From: Clostridiales bacterium
Lineage (GTDB): Bacteria > Bacillota > Clostridia > Christensenellales > Borkfalkiaceae
Reading direction: 5' to 3'
Length of the DNA: 64,000 bases
Assembly (NCBI GenBank): GCA_015069465.1
Contig: SVIO01000002.1
Span: 1-64,000 of the forward strand
The translations under genes and the position numbers were made by a program. Shown one piece after another: positions 17,369-25,996 of this stretch. Every line of letters begins with the position of its first letter. Position 1 is the stretch's first letter. The notes beneath the pieces were generated by a model. It did not search any database, was not told where the DNA came from, and saw nothing but the letters and a program-made list of their open reading frames with translations.

Positions 17369-17926
17369 TTAAATATTTTGATTATATTCGGCTATATATG
17401 AAAGGTTTCTATATTTTTCATCACAATCTAAGCCATAGCCTATTACGAAATAGTCTGGAATTTCAAAGAGTGATATATCTGGCGTAAATTCAACAACCCT
17501 TCTTTCCTTTTTGTCGAGAAGTGTGACAACCGTGAGAGAGAGTGGATTTCTTTCTTTTATCATGCTGTAAAGGTGTTTTAGCGTTCTTCCCGTGTCAATA
17601 ATATCTTCTGTAATAACAACGTGATATTTAGATACATCAACGTCTAAATCCATAACGATATTAACTTTTCCCGAAGACTCTGTGCCACTAAAATAACTTT
17701 TTACGCACATAAAAGCCACTTCGCAAGGTGCGTTTATTGCACGGCAAAGGTCTGCCATGAAAACGAAAGAGCCTTTTAAGATGCCAATGAGAAGTATTGG
17801 TCTTCCATCATATAGTTTTGAGATTTTCTCGCCTGCTTTTTTAATGGCTTGTTGAATTTGCTCTTCAGTTATAAGTGTTTTGCCTATTTTTTTTTCGTAC
17901 TCTACTTGTGATGCGTGTTTTTCCAT
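17369..17926 (-). CDS. hpt: Hypoxanthine phosphoribosyltransferase
   Basis: Purine salvage: hypoxanthine or guanine plus PRPP gives IMP or GMP. The type I phosphoribosyltransferase PRPP loop is VVITEDIIDTGRTL (about residues 104-117). Substrate-side segments LIGILKGSFVFMADL and YFVIGYGLDCDEKYRNL are typical of HPRT. 185 residues. It is the last gene of a long minus-strand series and lies 28 nt after the TIM-barrel gene. Its start has only a modest ribosome site (AAAGGAAAAGAAT). Confidence 0.95.
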   Translation of the reverse strand: MEKHASQVEYEKKIGKTLITEEQIQQAIKKAGEKISKLYDGRPILLIGILKGSFVFMADLCRAINAPCEVAFMCVKSYFSGTESSGKVNIVMDLDVDVSKYHVVITEDIIDTGRTLKHLYSMIKERNPLSLTVVTLLDKKERRVVEFTPDISLFEIPDYFVIGYGLDCDEKYRNLSYIAEYNQNI

Positions 17927-17954
17927 ATTCTTTTCCTTTGTATAATATAGTTTA

Positions 17955-18746
17955 TTAAAAAATTTTGCTTGCTAGGTTATCTAAATTGTCCCTGCATTCA
18001 AGCAACTCTTGCAAAGAGTCATAATCAGAAGTGTATGCTTCTATAAGAAGTGCTCCATCAAAGCCAACATCATTAAGCCTTAAAAACAGTTCGTTAAAGT
18101 CGGTTATGCCTTTTAGTGGAAGTCGCATTTTGCCATTACTATCAATATCCGATAAATGAACGGTTACTATATCGCCTTGCATTTCGTTTAGATAATCTAT
18201 ATAAGATATTCCACTTTGTCGAGCCTGCTTTATATCTAAAGTTCCCTTTAGCCCTACCGTGCGTTTTTTTAGTTCCTTAAAAAATCCTATGTAGTTATAG
18301 TATCCCCAATGCACATTTTCATATGCTAAGGTAATACCATGTTTTTTTGCACAGTCAATAACCTTTTGAGTTATTGCACCCACCCTTTCAAAGTCTATCT
18401 TAAAGGGGGTTTTCTTAAACCTTGCACCACCGTGAAAGGTATAATACTTTGCACCAATAAGTTCTGCCGAACTCATTGCCATATCCAAAAGTTTAAAAGA
18501 ATCGTTTTGCGCCCTTTGGTTTATGCTATAAAGCTGTGGCTCGAATTGTGTTGTTAAAACATGCACCGAGTGTACATCAACATCGCCTTTTACCTTAGAT
18601 AATAGGCTACCAAACTCATTACTATATTCGCAATAACTTTCCAAAAACACTTCTGCGCAAGAAACTTTGTTCTCTCTTAAAAACGCTAAAGCATCTTCGG
18701 TTGGCTTTCTATTAAAGAGCGAAGCCGTTGATATACCCACCTTCAT
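17955..18746 (-). CDS. Sugar-phosphate isomerase/epimerase-like TIM-barrel protein
   Basis: Member of the xylose-isomerase-like TIM-barrel (AP endonuclease 2) superfamily. Landmarks: GAKYYTFHGGARFK at about residues 98-111, ENVHWGYYNYIGF (metal-ligand Glu region), GTLDIKQARQSG and VTVHLSDIDSNGKMRLPLKGITDF, which provide the usual metal-binding His/Glu/Asp set. The substrate cannot be told from the sequence; the family includes myo-inositol, hydroxypyruvate and ketose isomerases and endonuclease IV-like proteins. 263 residues. It lies 6 nt after hpf, so is surely co-transcribed with it. Confidence 0.78.
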   Translation of the reverse strand: MKVGISTASLFNRKPTEDALAFLRENKVSCAEVFLESYCEYSNEFGSLLSKVKGDVDVHSVHVLTTQFEPQLYSINQRAQNDSFKLLDMAMSSAELIGAKYYTFHGGARFKKTPFKIDFERVGAITQKVIDCAKKHGITLAYENVHWGYYNYIGFFKELKKRTVGLKGTLDIKQARQSGISYIDYLNEMQGDIVTVHLSDIDSNGKMRLPLKGITDFNELFLRLNDVGFDGALLIEAYTSDYDSLQELLECRDNLDNLASKIF

Positions 18747-18752
18747 AGTTAA

Positions 18753-19280
18753 TTATACTTCAGGCTGAATTAAACCTAAATCTCCGTCATTTCTTTGATA
18801 TAGAACTTGAATAGTATTACTCTTTGCTTCTAAGAACACATAGAAGTTATGCCCTAAAAGTTCCATTTCTTCCATTGCTTCTTCTATCGTCATAGGAACG
18901 AGTTTAAACTTTTTGTCCTTTACAATACTTTTTTCTCTTTGTTCTCTATCTGCAGTTTCAAAAACTGCACTTTCACGATAAGCACGAACTTTTTGGTGCT
19001 TGTCAAACCTAGTGCGATATTTTCTTATTTGCCCTTCTATTTTAGGTAGGACAATATCTAAGTTGTCATAAAAATTATCGCTTGTTGCCGTTGCACGAAC
19101 AAACTTATTTGCATAGTCAAGCATAACTTCGGTTGTAAGTGCATTTGCTTCTTTTTTAAAACTAACTTTTACTTTTGCTTCCACTTCAAAATACTTATCG
19201 AGTTTTGAAAGTTTTTGCTCGGTAATTTGTCTTAGTTTTTCGCTTAGTTCATAGTTTTTGGTTGTAATTTCAATTCTCAT
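18753..19280 (-). CDS. hpf: Long-form ribosome hibernation promoting factor
   Basis: Dimerises 70S ribosomes into inactive 100S particles in slow growth. The N-terminal S30AE/YfiA domain is at residues 1-100 (MRIEITTKNYELSEKLRQITEQKLSKLDKY). The C-terminal dimerisation domain is at about 115-173 (KDKKFKLVPMTIEEAMEEMELLGHNFYVFLEAKSN), which marks the long form. 175 residues is typical. AGGAGG precedes the ATG. It follows clpC by 57 nt, grouping two stress functions. Confidence 0.95.
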   Translation of the reverse strand: MRIEITTKNYELSEKLRQITEQKLSKLDKYFEVEAKVKVSFKKEANALTTEVMLDYANKFVRATATSDNFYDNLDIVLPKIEGQIRKYRTRFDKHQKVRAYRESAVFETADREQREKSIVKDKKFKLVPMTIEEAMEEMELLGHNFYVFLEAKSNTIQVLYQRNDGDLGLIQPEV

Positions 19281-19337
19281 AATTTGCCCTCCTACATAAT
19301 TATACCTTTTAGGTTGGCAAATCCCCTTTTTTAAAGT

Positions 19338-21833
19338 TTATTTTTTGATAAAAATAAAATCGCCGTCATGAGTATCGATAACAACCTTGCTGTTTGCCAC
19401 AAGTTCGCCTTTTAAGATTTCTTCGCTAAGTTTATCTTCTATATAACGCTGAATAACCCTTTTAAGTGGTCTTGCACCATAATTATCATCATAACCTTTT
19501 TCGGTAATTAAATCCATTGCAGAATCGGTAATTTCCATTTCAACTTCCATAACTGCAAGGCGTTTTCTAAGCGATGCAAGCATGATACTTGCAATTTTGG
19601 CAGTATCTTGCTTTTCAAGTTTATGAAATACGATTATATCGTCAATTCTGTTCAAGAATTCAGGACGGAATTTAGACTTTAATGCTTGCATATACTTGTC
19701 GCACATGTTTTCATACTCAGCCGTCTTGTTGCCTATAAAGCCAAGTGTTGTTTTTTGTTGAATTTCTGTTGCACCCACGTTTGATGTCATTATTATAATG
19801 CAGTTCTTAAAACTAACGACTCTACCCTTGCTGTCGGTAAGCCTACCTTCATCAATGAGTTGTAGCATAATGTCAAACACGTCTGGATGAGCCTTTTCTA
19901 TTTCATCAAAAAGCACAACCGAATATGGTCTTCTTCTAACCTTTTCGGTAAGTTGACCTGCTTCATCAAAACCGATATATCCTGGAGGAGCACCTACCAT
20001 CTTAGCAACCGAGTGCTTTTCCATATATTCGCTCATGTCAATTCTAATAATGCTATCTTCACTGCCAAAAACAGTTTCTGCAAGCGCCTTGCATAGTTCG
20101 GTTTTACCGACACCTGTTGGCCCTACGAAAATAAACGAGCCGACAGGTCTATTTGGGTCTTTTAAGCCTGCCCTTGCCCTTCTTATTGCATCGGAAACGG
20201 CACGAACTGCGTTTTCTTGACCGATAACTCTTTGGTGGAGAGTGCTTTCTAAATCTAATAATTTTTGTGCTTCAGTCTGGGTTAGTTTTACAACAGGTAC
20301 ACCTGTCCAATTGCTTACAATCTTTGCAATGTCATCAGGGGTAATCATAAGTTTTTCCCTATTTACTGCCGTTTTTGATGCCTTTGCACGAATTTCATCG
20401 AGTTCACGATTTACCCTTTCGATATCTTTGTTTATTCTAATGGCTTTTTCAAGGTCGTCAATCTTTTTGGCTTGATTTTTTTGTGCAATTAAAGCATTTA
20501 GTTCTGCTTCTTTTTGTTTTGCTTCTATTGGTGAATTATAACTATCAAGCCTTACCCTTGACGCTGCTTCATCGATAAGGTCTATTGCCTTGTCTGGCAA
20601 AAACCTGTCGGTGATATATCTATCCGAAAGGCTAACTGCCGACATAATTGCTTGGTCTGGAATACTAACGCCGTGGTGAGATTCGTATTTGTCCCTAAGA
20701 CCCTTTAAAATTTCAACGGCTTCTTCGGTTGTTGGTGCTTCTACCATTATCGTTTGGAAACGACGCTCTAACGCTGCATCTTTTTCTATATATTTTCTAT
20801 ACTCGTCGATGGTGGTTGCACCTATCGTTTGAAGTTCGCCACGAGATAGCATTGGCTTTAAGATATTTGCCGCATCCATGTTGCCTTCGCCAGTGCTTCC
20901 TGCTCCTACAATATTATGAATTTCATCGATAAATAGCACGATGTTGCCATTTTGCTTAACCGAATCTATTGCCTTTTTTAGTCTTTCTTCAAAGTCGCCA
21001 CGATATCTTGCGCCAGCAAGCATGCCTGCAAGGTCTAAAGAAAACACTATCTTATCTGCCAAGATTTCTGGAACGTTGCCTTTAACTATTGCTTGTGCCA
21101 AGCCTTCGACAACGGCGCTTTTACCAACGCCCGGCTCACCGATAAGAAGTGGATTATTTTTTGTTCTTCTCGATAATATTTGAATAACCCTATCGATTTC
21201 TTCTTTTCTGCCTATAACAGGGTCTAACTTACCTTCTAGGGCAAGTTTATTAAAGTTTGTGCCGAATTTAGCAAGTTCGCCTAAATCATCTTTTGCATTT
21301 GAACTTGCGCCAGCATACATTTTTTCTCTATTATTTGCATTTGCCGACCTAATAGAATCACCATATTCCATTTGGTCTTCATCTTCCACTTCGTTTGGAA
21401 TATCAGCAAAAATAGAAGATACTAGTTCATTTGTCATCTTATCGGTATCTACCCTAAGATGCCTTAAAATTGTAACGGCTAAACAATCGGTTTGCATAAG
21501 TAGTGCAAGCAAAAGATGTTCTGTGCCCACATACCCTGCGTGTGCTTTTAATGAAATTTGCGTTGCGTTTTCAAAAAGCATTTTTGTTCTTGCCGTGAAC
21601 ATATTGCCTGAGATTATATAATCTTTTTGTATGCTCTTTTTATAATACATTAAATACCTATCAATATCAACGCCTGCTTCCCTTAAAATAGCCGATGCCC
21701 TGCCGTCAGTGACAGAAAGCAGACCAAACAAAATATGCTCACTGCCGATATACATACAACTCGTTTTTTTAGCAAGTGCCGTTGCCATATCAATTACTTC
21801 ATTTACATTTCTTGAAAATGCTTCGTAATACAT
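19338..21833 (-). CDS. clpC: ATP-dependent Clp protease ATPase subunit ClpC
   Basis: Hexameric AAA+ unfoldase that feeds substrates, including phospho-arginine-marked proteins, to ClpP. Clp N-domain repeats at about 1-145 bind substrates. Walker A motifs are GEPGVGKSA (AAA1) and GPTGVGKTE (AAA2). The ClpC-type short middle domain lies between about residues 400 and 500. SRRTKNNPLLIGEPG and TDRFLPDKAIDLIDEAASR are family hallmarks. 831 residues, full length. It starts 2 nt after mcsB stops, the canonical mcsA-mcsB-clpC order. The usual first gene, ctsR, is absent from this locus. Confidence 0.97.
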   Translation of the reverse strand: MYYEAFSRNVNEVIDMATALAKKTSCMYIGSEHILFGLLSVTDGRASAILREAGVDIDRYLMYYKKSIQKDYIISGNMFTARTKMLFENATQISLKAHAGYVGTEHLLLALLMQTDCLAVTILRHLRVDTDKMTNELVSSIFADIPNEVEDEDQMEYGDSIRSANANNREKMYAGASSNAKDDLGELAKFGTNFNKLALEGKLDPVIGRKEEIDRVIQILSRRTKNNPLLIGEPGVGKSAVVEGLAQAIVKGNVPEILADKIVFSLDLAGMLAGARYRGDFEERLKKAIDSVKQNGNIVLFIDEIHNIVGAGSTGEGNMDAANILKPMLSRGELQTIGATTIDEYRKYIEKDAALERRFQTIMVEAPTTEEAVEILKGLRDKYESHHGVSIPDQAIMSAVSLSDRYITDRFLPDKAIDLIDEAASRVRLDSYNSPIEAKQKEAELNALIAQKNQAKKIDDLEKAIRINKDIERVNRELDEIRAKASKTAVNREKLMITPDDIAKIVSNWTGVPVVKLTQTEAQKLLDLESTLHQRVIGQENAVRAVSDAIRRARAGLKDPNRPVGSFIFVGPTGVGKTELCKALAETVFGSEDSIIRIDMSEYMEKHSVAKMVGAPPGYIGFDEAGQLTEKVRRRPYSVVLFDEIEKAHPDVFDIMLQLIDEGRLTDSKGRVVSFKNCIIIMTSNVGATEIQQKTTLGFIGNKTAEYENMCDKYMQALKSKFRPEFLNRIDDIIVFHKLEKQDTAKIASIMLASLRKRLAVMEVEMEITDSAMDLITEKGYDDNYGARPLKRVIQRYIEDKLSEEILKGELVANSKVVIDTHDGDFIFIKK

Positions 21834-21835
21834 AT

Positions 21836-22849
21836 TTACTCCTTAATTTTTGATAATGCCGTGCCCACAATCTCTGCTCTAAACAAATCTCTATTTTGAT
21901 TAGAAAGTTTCTTCCCGTGTGCTTCGCACAGACTTGCTGGGCGAACTTTTATAATAAGGTCATCAATCTCTGCTATGTTAGAAATTTCTATCATGCCTAG
22001 CATAGCACCGAGTTTTACCCTTGATATATGCGTTAAAAACTCGCTATAACTAAGCACTATCGCATTTGTTAAAACGCCATAAGATTTATGTGCCTTGTCC
22101 ATTACCGAAAGTTCGTTTCTAACATAAAGTCTTTGCATTTCATCACGCTCAGCCCTACATATTTGCAAAACAGTTTGCTCAACTTGAGATAAAATCTCTT
22201 CTTCACTTATACCTAAAGTAATTTCGTTGCTTATTTGATACATAAAGCCTTCAGCATCACTGCCTTCGCCATATATCCCCCTAACCGTTAAGCCTAGTTT
22301 TCTTGTTTCTTGTATAAGCGCACCTATCTTGCCACTTTCTGTTAGCGCTGGCAAAAACATCAAAACCGATGCACGCATGCCCGTGCCTAAGTTAGTTGGG
22401 CAAGCCGTTAAGTATCCATACTTATCATCAAACGCTATGTCTAGATTTTTAGCAATGTCATCATCAATTTTGCAAAGCCTTTTATATGCTTCGGTAAGCC
22501 TTAAACCACGCATAAAGCATTGCTCTCTTATGTGGTCTTCTTCGTTTACCATAACCGATATGCTTTGGTCTTGATTGATTAAAACTGCACCAAAATCTCT
22601 GTTATCAATAAGGTTTTGACTGATAAGGTGCTTTTCTTTCATGCTCTCGAGTTTAATGTCCGATAAGTTTTCAACATAGAACAAGTTAAATGTGTCTGTC
22701 CTAACGAGTGCACGATTGACTTTTTTTACAATCTCTCTTGCATGGCTATAATCGCTGATATGAAATGGATAGCCCGATATATTTCTTGCAAGCCTTATCC
22801 TTGTTGTTACAATGTTTCCTAAATAAAGGTCGAGATTAGTGGTTACCAT
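21836..22849 (-). CDS. mcsB: Protein-arginine kinase McsB
   Basis: Phosphorylates arginine residues on misfolded proteins as a degradation mark for ClpC-ClpP. It has the ATP:guanido phosphotransferase fold: VTTRIRLARNISGYPF at the start of the core, ACPTNLGTGMRASVLMFLPAL (catalytic and nucleotide region), and IRGIYGEGSDAEGFMYQISNE in the C-terminal part. 337 residues, slightly shorter than B. subtilis McsB (363). Only 1 nt separates it from mcsA. The matching arginine phosphatase is encoded about 1.7 kb upstream in the same gene series (24,560-25,015). Confidence 0.95.
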   Translation of the reverse strand: MVTTNLDLYLGNIVTTRIRLARNISGYPFHISDYSHAREIVKKVNRALVRTDTFNLFYVENLSDIKLESMKEKHLISQNLIDNRDFGAVLINQDQSISVMVNEEDHIREQCFMRGLRLTEAYKRLCKIDDDIAKNLDIAFDDKYGYLTACPTNLGTGMRASVLMFLPALTESGKIGALIQETRKLGLTVRGIYGEGSDAEGFMYQISNEITLGISEEEILSQVEQTVLQICRAERDEMQRLYVRNELSVMDKAHKSYGVLTNAIVLSYSEFLTHISRVKLGAMLGMIEISNIAEIDDLIIKVRPASLCEAHGKKLSNQNRDLFRAEIVGTALSKIKE

Positions 22850-22850
22850 A

Positions 22851-23171
22851 CTACAAAACCCCCCTTTTCTTTAGTTCCTCTGCAATTTCTAAAATTTGCT
22901 GAGATAAAGGTCTTATGTCAGCAAATCTTCCTTCGAGTGTTGCCTTTTCCTTTTCATTTAATAGCCATTTATATTCAGCAAGTAGTTGTCTTTCTATACT
23001 GCCCATATTATATGGCGTTTTTCCCGTGTGAAAAGTCTTACCTTGTATTTTATACAAGGTTTGTTTGATTTGTTTTTCAAATGCTTTATAGCAATGCTCA
23101 CAACCAAGCATTCCAGATGCGTAAAACTCGTTTAAAGTCCAGCCACAATTATTGCAAACTTTATCAATCAT
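22851..23171 (-). CDS. mcsA: McsA-like adaptor/activator, short form
   Basis: Activates McsB and bridges substrates. The 106-residue protein has one zinc-binding unit made of two CxxC pairs (CNNCGWTLNEFYASGMLGCEHC, residues 6-28) and a C-terminal UVR motif (LLNEKEKATLEGRFADIRPLSQQI). Typical McsA is about 180 residues with an additional N-terminal zinc unit, and this one corresponds to the second unit plus UVR only. The genomic position, immediately before mcsB, supports the name. No ctsR gene precedes it; galU does. Confidence 0.85.
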   Translation of the reverse strand: MIDKVCNNCGWTLNEFYASGMLGCEHCYKAFEKQIKQTLYKIQGKTFHTGKTPYNMGSIERQLLAEYKWLLNEKEKATLEGRFADIRPLSQQILEIAEELKKRGVL

Positions 23172-23199
23172 ATCGCCCTAACTTTTCTACCTATTTTTA

Positions 23200-24075
23200 T
23201 TAAAGTGTTTTTGCTAATTCTTTTATATATTCTTTTGTATCTTGACCGATTTCTTGGCTCTTTAACGCCATTTCAACATTAGCCTTTATGTAACCAAACT
23301 TATCGCCAACGTCATACCTATCATCAGTAATAGTGCTTGCTAAAAGTTTGCCGTCTTTAGAAAGTTTATCTAAAACGTCGGTTAAATATATCTCGCTTCC
23401 GTGTGGCTTAAGGGTTTTTAGCATGCCCATAACTTCGCCAGAAAGCACATATCTACCTATTATGGCATTATTAGAAAGTGCTTCGTTAAGCGATGGCTTT
23501 TCTAAAATTGCATTAACCTTAATAACGCCGTCAATTTCACTTTCAATGCCTATATTACCATATTTAGAAACGTCATCTCCAAACACTTCCATAGTTGCGA
23601 TAACACTATTTCCCGTGCTTTCATAAATTTCAGCAAGCGTCTTAATGCAAGGCTTATCCCCTTCTTTTGCAACTAATAATTCATCGCCGAGTAAAAGCGC
23701 AAAAGGCTCGTCCTTAATATAAGGCTCTGCACATAAAATTGCACCTGCAAGTCCGTTTGCCTCGTGTTGAACAACAAACTTAACGCTAAACCTATGTGTG
23801 TTTTTAGCAATTTCATAAAGTTTTTGTTTGCCGTCTAATAAAAGTCTTTGTTCTAAGGCTTCACACTCACCAAAGTGCTTTTCAATAACACCACTATCTG
23901 GACTTACAACAATTATAATTTCTTCAATGCCAACGCTTATAAGTTCTTCGGCTATGTATTGAATTGTTGGCTTATCCAAAACCGAAAGCATTGGCTTTGG
24001 AACAGCCTTTGTTATTGGCAAGAATCTTGTGCCAAGTCCTGCTGCTGGTATTATTGCTTTTTTTAATTTTTGCAT
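23200..24075 (-). CDS. galU: UTP-glucose-1-phosphate uridylyltransferase
   Basis: Makes UDP-glucose from UTP and glucose-1-phosphate for glycolipids and cell-surface polymers. Nucleotidyltransferase signature KAIIPAAGLGTRFLPITKAVPKPML at the N-terminus. EANGLAGAILCAEPYI and PFALLLGDELLV follow, then the sugar-site segment GNIGIESE and the C-terminal GDKFGYIKANVE. 291 residues is normal. It lies 28 nt upstream of mcsA and 27 nt after rpiB on the same strand. Confidence 0.95.
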   Translation of the reverse strand: MQKLKKAIIPAAGLGTRFLPITKAVPKPMLSVLDKPTIQYIAEELISVGIEEIIIVVSPDSGVIEKHFGECEALEQRLLLDGKQKLYEIAKNTHRFSVKFVVQHEANGLAGAILCAEPYIKDEPFALLLGDELLVAKEGDKPCIKTLAEIYESTGNSVIATMEVFGDDVSKYGNIGIESEIDGVIKVNAILEKPSLNEALSNNAIIGRYVLSGEVMGMLKTLKPHGSEIYLTDVLDKLSKDGKLLASTITDDRYDVGDKFGYIKANVEMALKSQEIGQDTKEYIKELAKTL

Positions 24076-24102
24076 AATTTTTCCCCTATCAATATTTTTT
24101 TA

Positions 24103-24555
24103 TTACTTAAAGTTTTTTTGTTCTAAACTCTTAATTTTATCAACCCTACGAATATGGCGAGCATCATTAGAAAACTCTGTGAACAAAAACGCATCAACTA
24201 TTTCAATCATAAGCCCTGGGCCGATAACCCTTTCGCCAAAAGCGATAACGTTTGTGTCGTTATGTTCTCTCGTTGCCTTTGCTGAGAAAACGTCGTGACA
24301 ATGCGCACAACGAATACCTTTAATCTTGTTTGCAACAATGCTCATGCCGATACCTGTGCCACAAATTAAAATGCCTTTATCAAACTGACCATCTGCAACA
24401 GCCGTACATACAGACTCTGCATAATCGTTATAATCAACAGAAGTTTTTTCAAATGTTCCAAAATCTTTATACTCGATGCCCTTTTTGTTAAGATAGTCAA
24501 TTAAGACTGGTTTTAAGTTAATTCCACCGTGGTCACATCCTATTGCAACTTTCAT
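24103..24555 (-). CDS. rpiB: Ribose-5-phosphate isomerase B
   Basis: Interconverts ribose-5-phosphate and ribulose-5-phosphate. RpiB/LacAB fold: IGCDHGGINLKPVL (phosphate-site), ILICGTGIGMSIVANKIKGIRCAHCHDVFSAKATREHNDTNVI with the catalytic Cys and His. 150 residues, typical. The gap to the phosphatase gene upstream is only 4 nt. Neighbouring rpiB with a low-molecular-weight phosphatase and a Sua5 gene is the same order as in B. subtilis ywlC-ywlE-ywlF. Confidence 0.95.
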   Translation of the reverse strand: MKVAIGCDHGGINLKPVLIDYLNKKGIEYKDFGTFEKTSVDYNDYAESVCTAVADGQFDKGILICGTGIGMSIVANKIKGIRCAHCHDVFSAKATREHNDTNVIAFGERVIGPGLMIEIVDAFLFTEFSNDARHIRRVDKIKSLEQKNFK

Positions 24556-24559
24556 TTTT

Positions 24560-25015
24560 TTATTCTCCTTGCTTGTTTAAGATTTGTTCTAAAATTATAT
24601 TACACGCATCTTCTAATTGATGCGATGTTTTAATATACACGTTTATGTTGCCACCATATGGGTCTTCAATATTTCCAAGCCCTGTTAGTTGGCTTATGGT
24701 ATAAACATTAAGATAATTGCTGAGTGCATATTTATGGTTTTCAGTCATACATATAACAGCATCGCTTTTAGCAATCATTTGCTCGGTTAACCTTTTAGAC
24801 TTAAATCCATAAGGCTTATACCCCATCAGTTTTAATGCTTCAAATGAGTTTTTGCTCATTTTCAAGCCGTTTTCAGTGTTTAAGCCAGCACTAGACACCT
24901 TAACATTTTTTATACCTATGCTTTTAAGTTTGCTCTTTAATATTATTTCTGCCATAGGGCTTCTACAAGTGTTGCCCGTGCATACAAATAATATTCGTTT
25001 GTTTCTTACTCGCAT
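24560..25015 (-). CDS. ywlE: Low-molecular-weight phosphatase, probable protein-arginine phosphatase YwlE
   Basis: P-loop phosphatase of the LMW-PTP fold. The active-site loop is VCTGNTCRSPMAE (residues 11-23), with the general-acid region NIEDPYGG near residue 115. In B. subtilis YwlE, a Thr in the loop (CTGNTCRS, rather than Ile or Leu in tyrosine phosphatases) gives phospho-arginine specificity. The same Thr is present here. Together with McsB, McsA and ClpC in the same gene series, this supports arginine phosphatase activity. 151 residues. Its start overlaps the end of the TsaC gene by 10 bp. Confidence 0.88.
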   Translation of the reverse strand: MRVRNKRILFVCTGNTCRSPMAEIILKSKLKSIGIKNVKVSSAGLNTENGLKMSKNSFEALKLMGYKPYGFKSKRLTEQMIAKSDAVICMTENHKYALSNYLNVYTISQLTGLGNIEDPYGGNINVYIKTSHQLEDACNIILEQILNKQGE

Positions 25016-25995
25016 GATTTTCTCATCCTATTCATTATGCCTAAATTGATGTTTTTTTCATCTGGCATTGCTATAGCGATAATTATATCTGCTATTTTTT
25101 CCCCTTCCAAAAGTTTGTCATAAAGGTTAGATGCTATTTGCTCTTCGGTTTTTCCAAGAAGCAATAAATTCTTGCCAAAAAACTCACCTTTTAAATCATC
25201 TCTACACATTATGAACGCTCTTTTGCCTTCACTTGCTTCCTTATCATATCTTTTTATAGCAAGGTCTATCTCGTTTTCATTATAAAGAGCCGTCTGGCAA
25301 TTTGGTCTATAGTGCTTATACTTTACGCCCGGTGAACGAACCTTGTCGCTTGACTTATGCTCTGCAATTAAGCAAGCACCAACCACTTTTTCTATCATTT
25401 CTTTTGTAATTAAACCTGCACGCAAAATTCGTGGCACTTTATCTGTGCAATCTACAACGGTGCTTTCAATTCCACCACTACACTTGCCACCATCTAAAAT
25501 CATTTCTATCTTTCCGTTTAAGTCGTTATAAACGTGCATTGCTGTTACAGGACTTGTATGCTTTGATAGGTTTGCGCTAGGTGCAACAACGGGCTTATCA
25601 AGTGCTTTCAAAAGTTTTTGACAGCCCTCATGCGATGGAATCCTTATTGCCAAGGTCGAGCCCCCACCAACGGCTTCCTTGCACACTACCCCCTTGCTAT
25701 TAAACACCATTGTGAGTGGCCCCGGTGTAAATGCTTTGATTAGTTTGTCTACATAGTCTTGCTCTATATAAACGAGTTTACTTATGTCATAGTCCTTATG
25801 AACATGCGCTATTAGTGGGTTGTCGCTAGGTCTGCCTTTTATTTCAAATATCTTTTTAACTGCCACGCTATCAGTTCCAACTGCCCCTAAACCATACACC
25901 GTTTCGGTTGGCACGGCAACTACTTCGGAAGCGTTAAATAGTTCTACAGCCTTTTTAATAGTCTTGTCGTTTATTGAATAAATTGTCGTTTGCAT
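25006..25995 (-). CDS. L-threonylcarbamoyladenylate synthase (Sua5/YwlC type)
   Basis: Makes threonylcarbamoyl-AMP from threonine, bicarbonate and ATP for tRNA t6A37. The N-terminal YrdC domain has EVVAVPTETVYGLGAV, KGRPSDNPLIAHV, FTPGPLTMVF and APSANLSKHTSPVTAMHV. A C-terminal Sua5 domain of about 120 residues follows (SPGVKYKHYRPNC onward). I take the ATG at 25,995 as start, because family proteins begin a few residues before the TIYSIND segment. The open frame goes on to 26,040, overlapping dnaB more. The start lies 2 nt from the dnaB stop, and there is no strong ribosome site, which suggests coupling. Confidence 0.92.
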   Translation of the reverse strand: MQTTIYSINDKTIKKAVELFNASEVVAVPTETVYGLGAVGTDSVAVKKIFEIKGRPSDNPLIAHVHKDYDISKLVYIEQDYVDKLIKAFTPGPLTMVFNSKGVVCKEAVGGGSTLAIRIPSHEGCQKLLKALDKPVVAPSANLSKHTSPVTAMHVYNDLNGKIEMILDGGKCSGGIESTVVDCTDKVPRILRAGLITKEMIEKVVGACLIAEHKSSDKVRSPGVKYKHYRPNCQTALYNENEIDLAIKRYDKEASEGKRAFIMCRDDLKGEFFGKNLLLLGKTEEQIASNLYDKLLEGEKIADIIIAIAMPDEKNINLGIMNRMRKSCE

Positions 25996-25996
25996 A

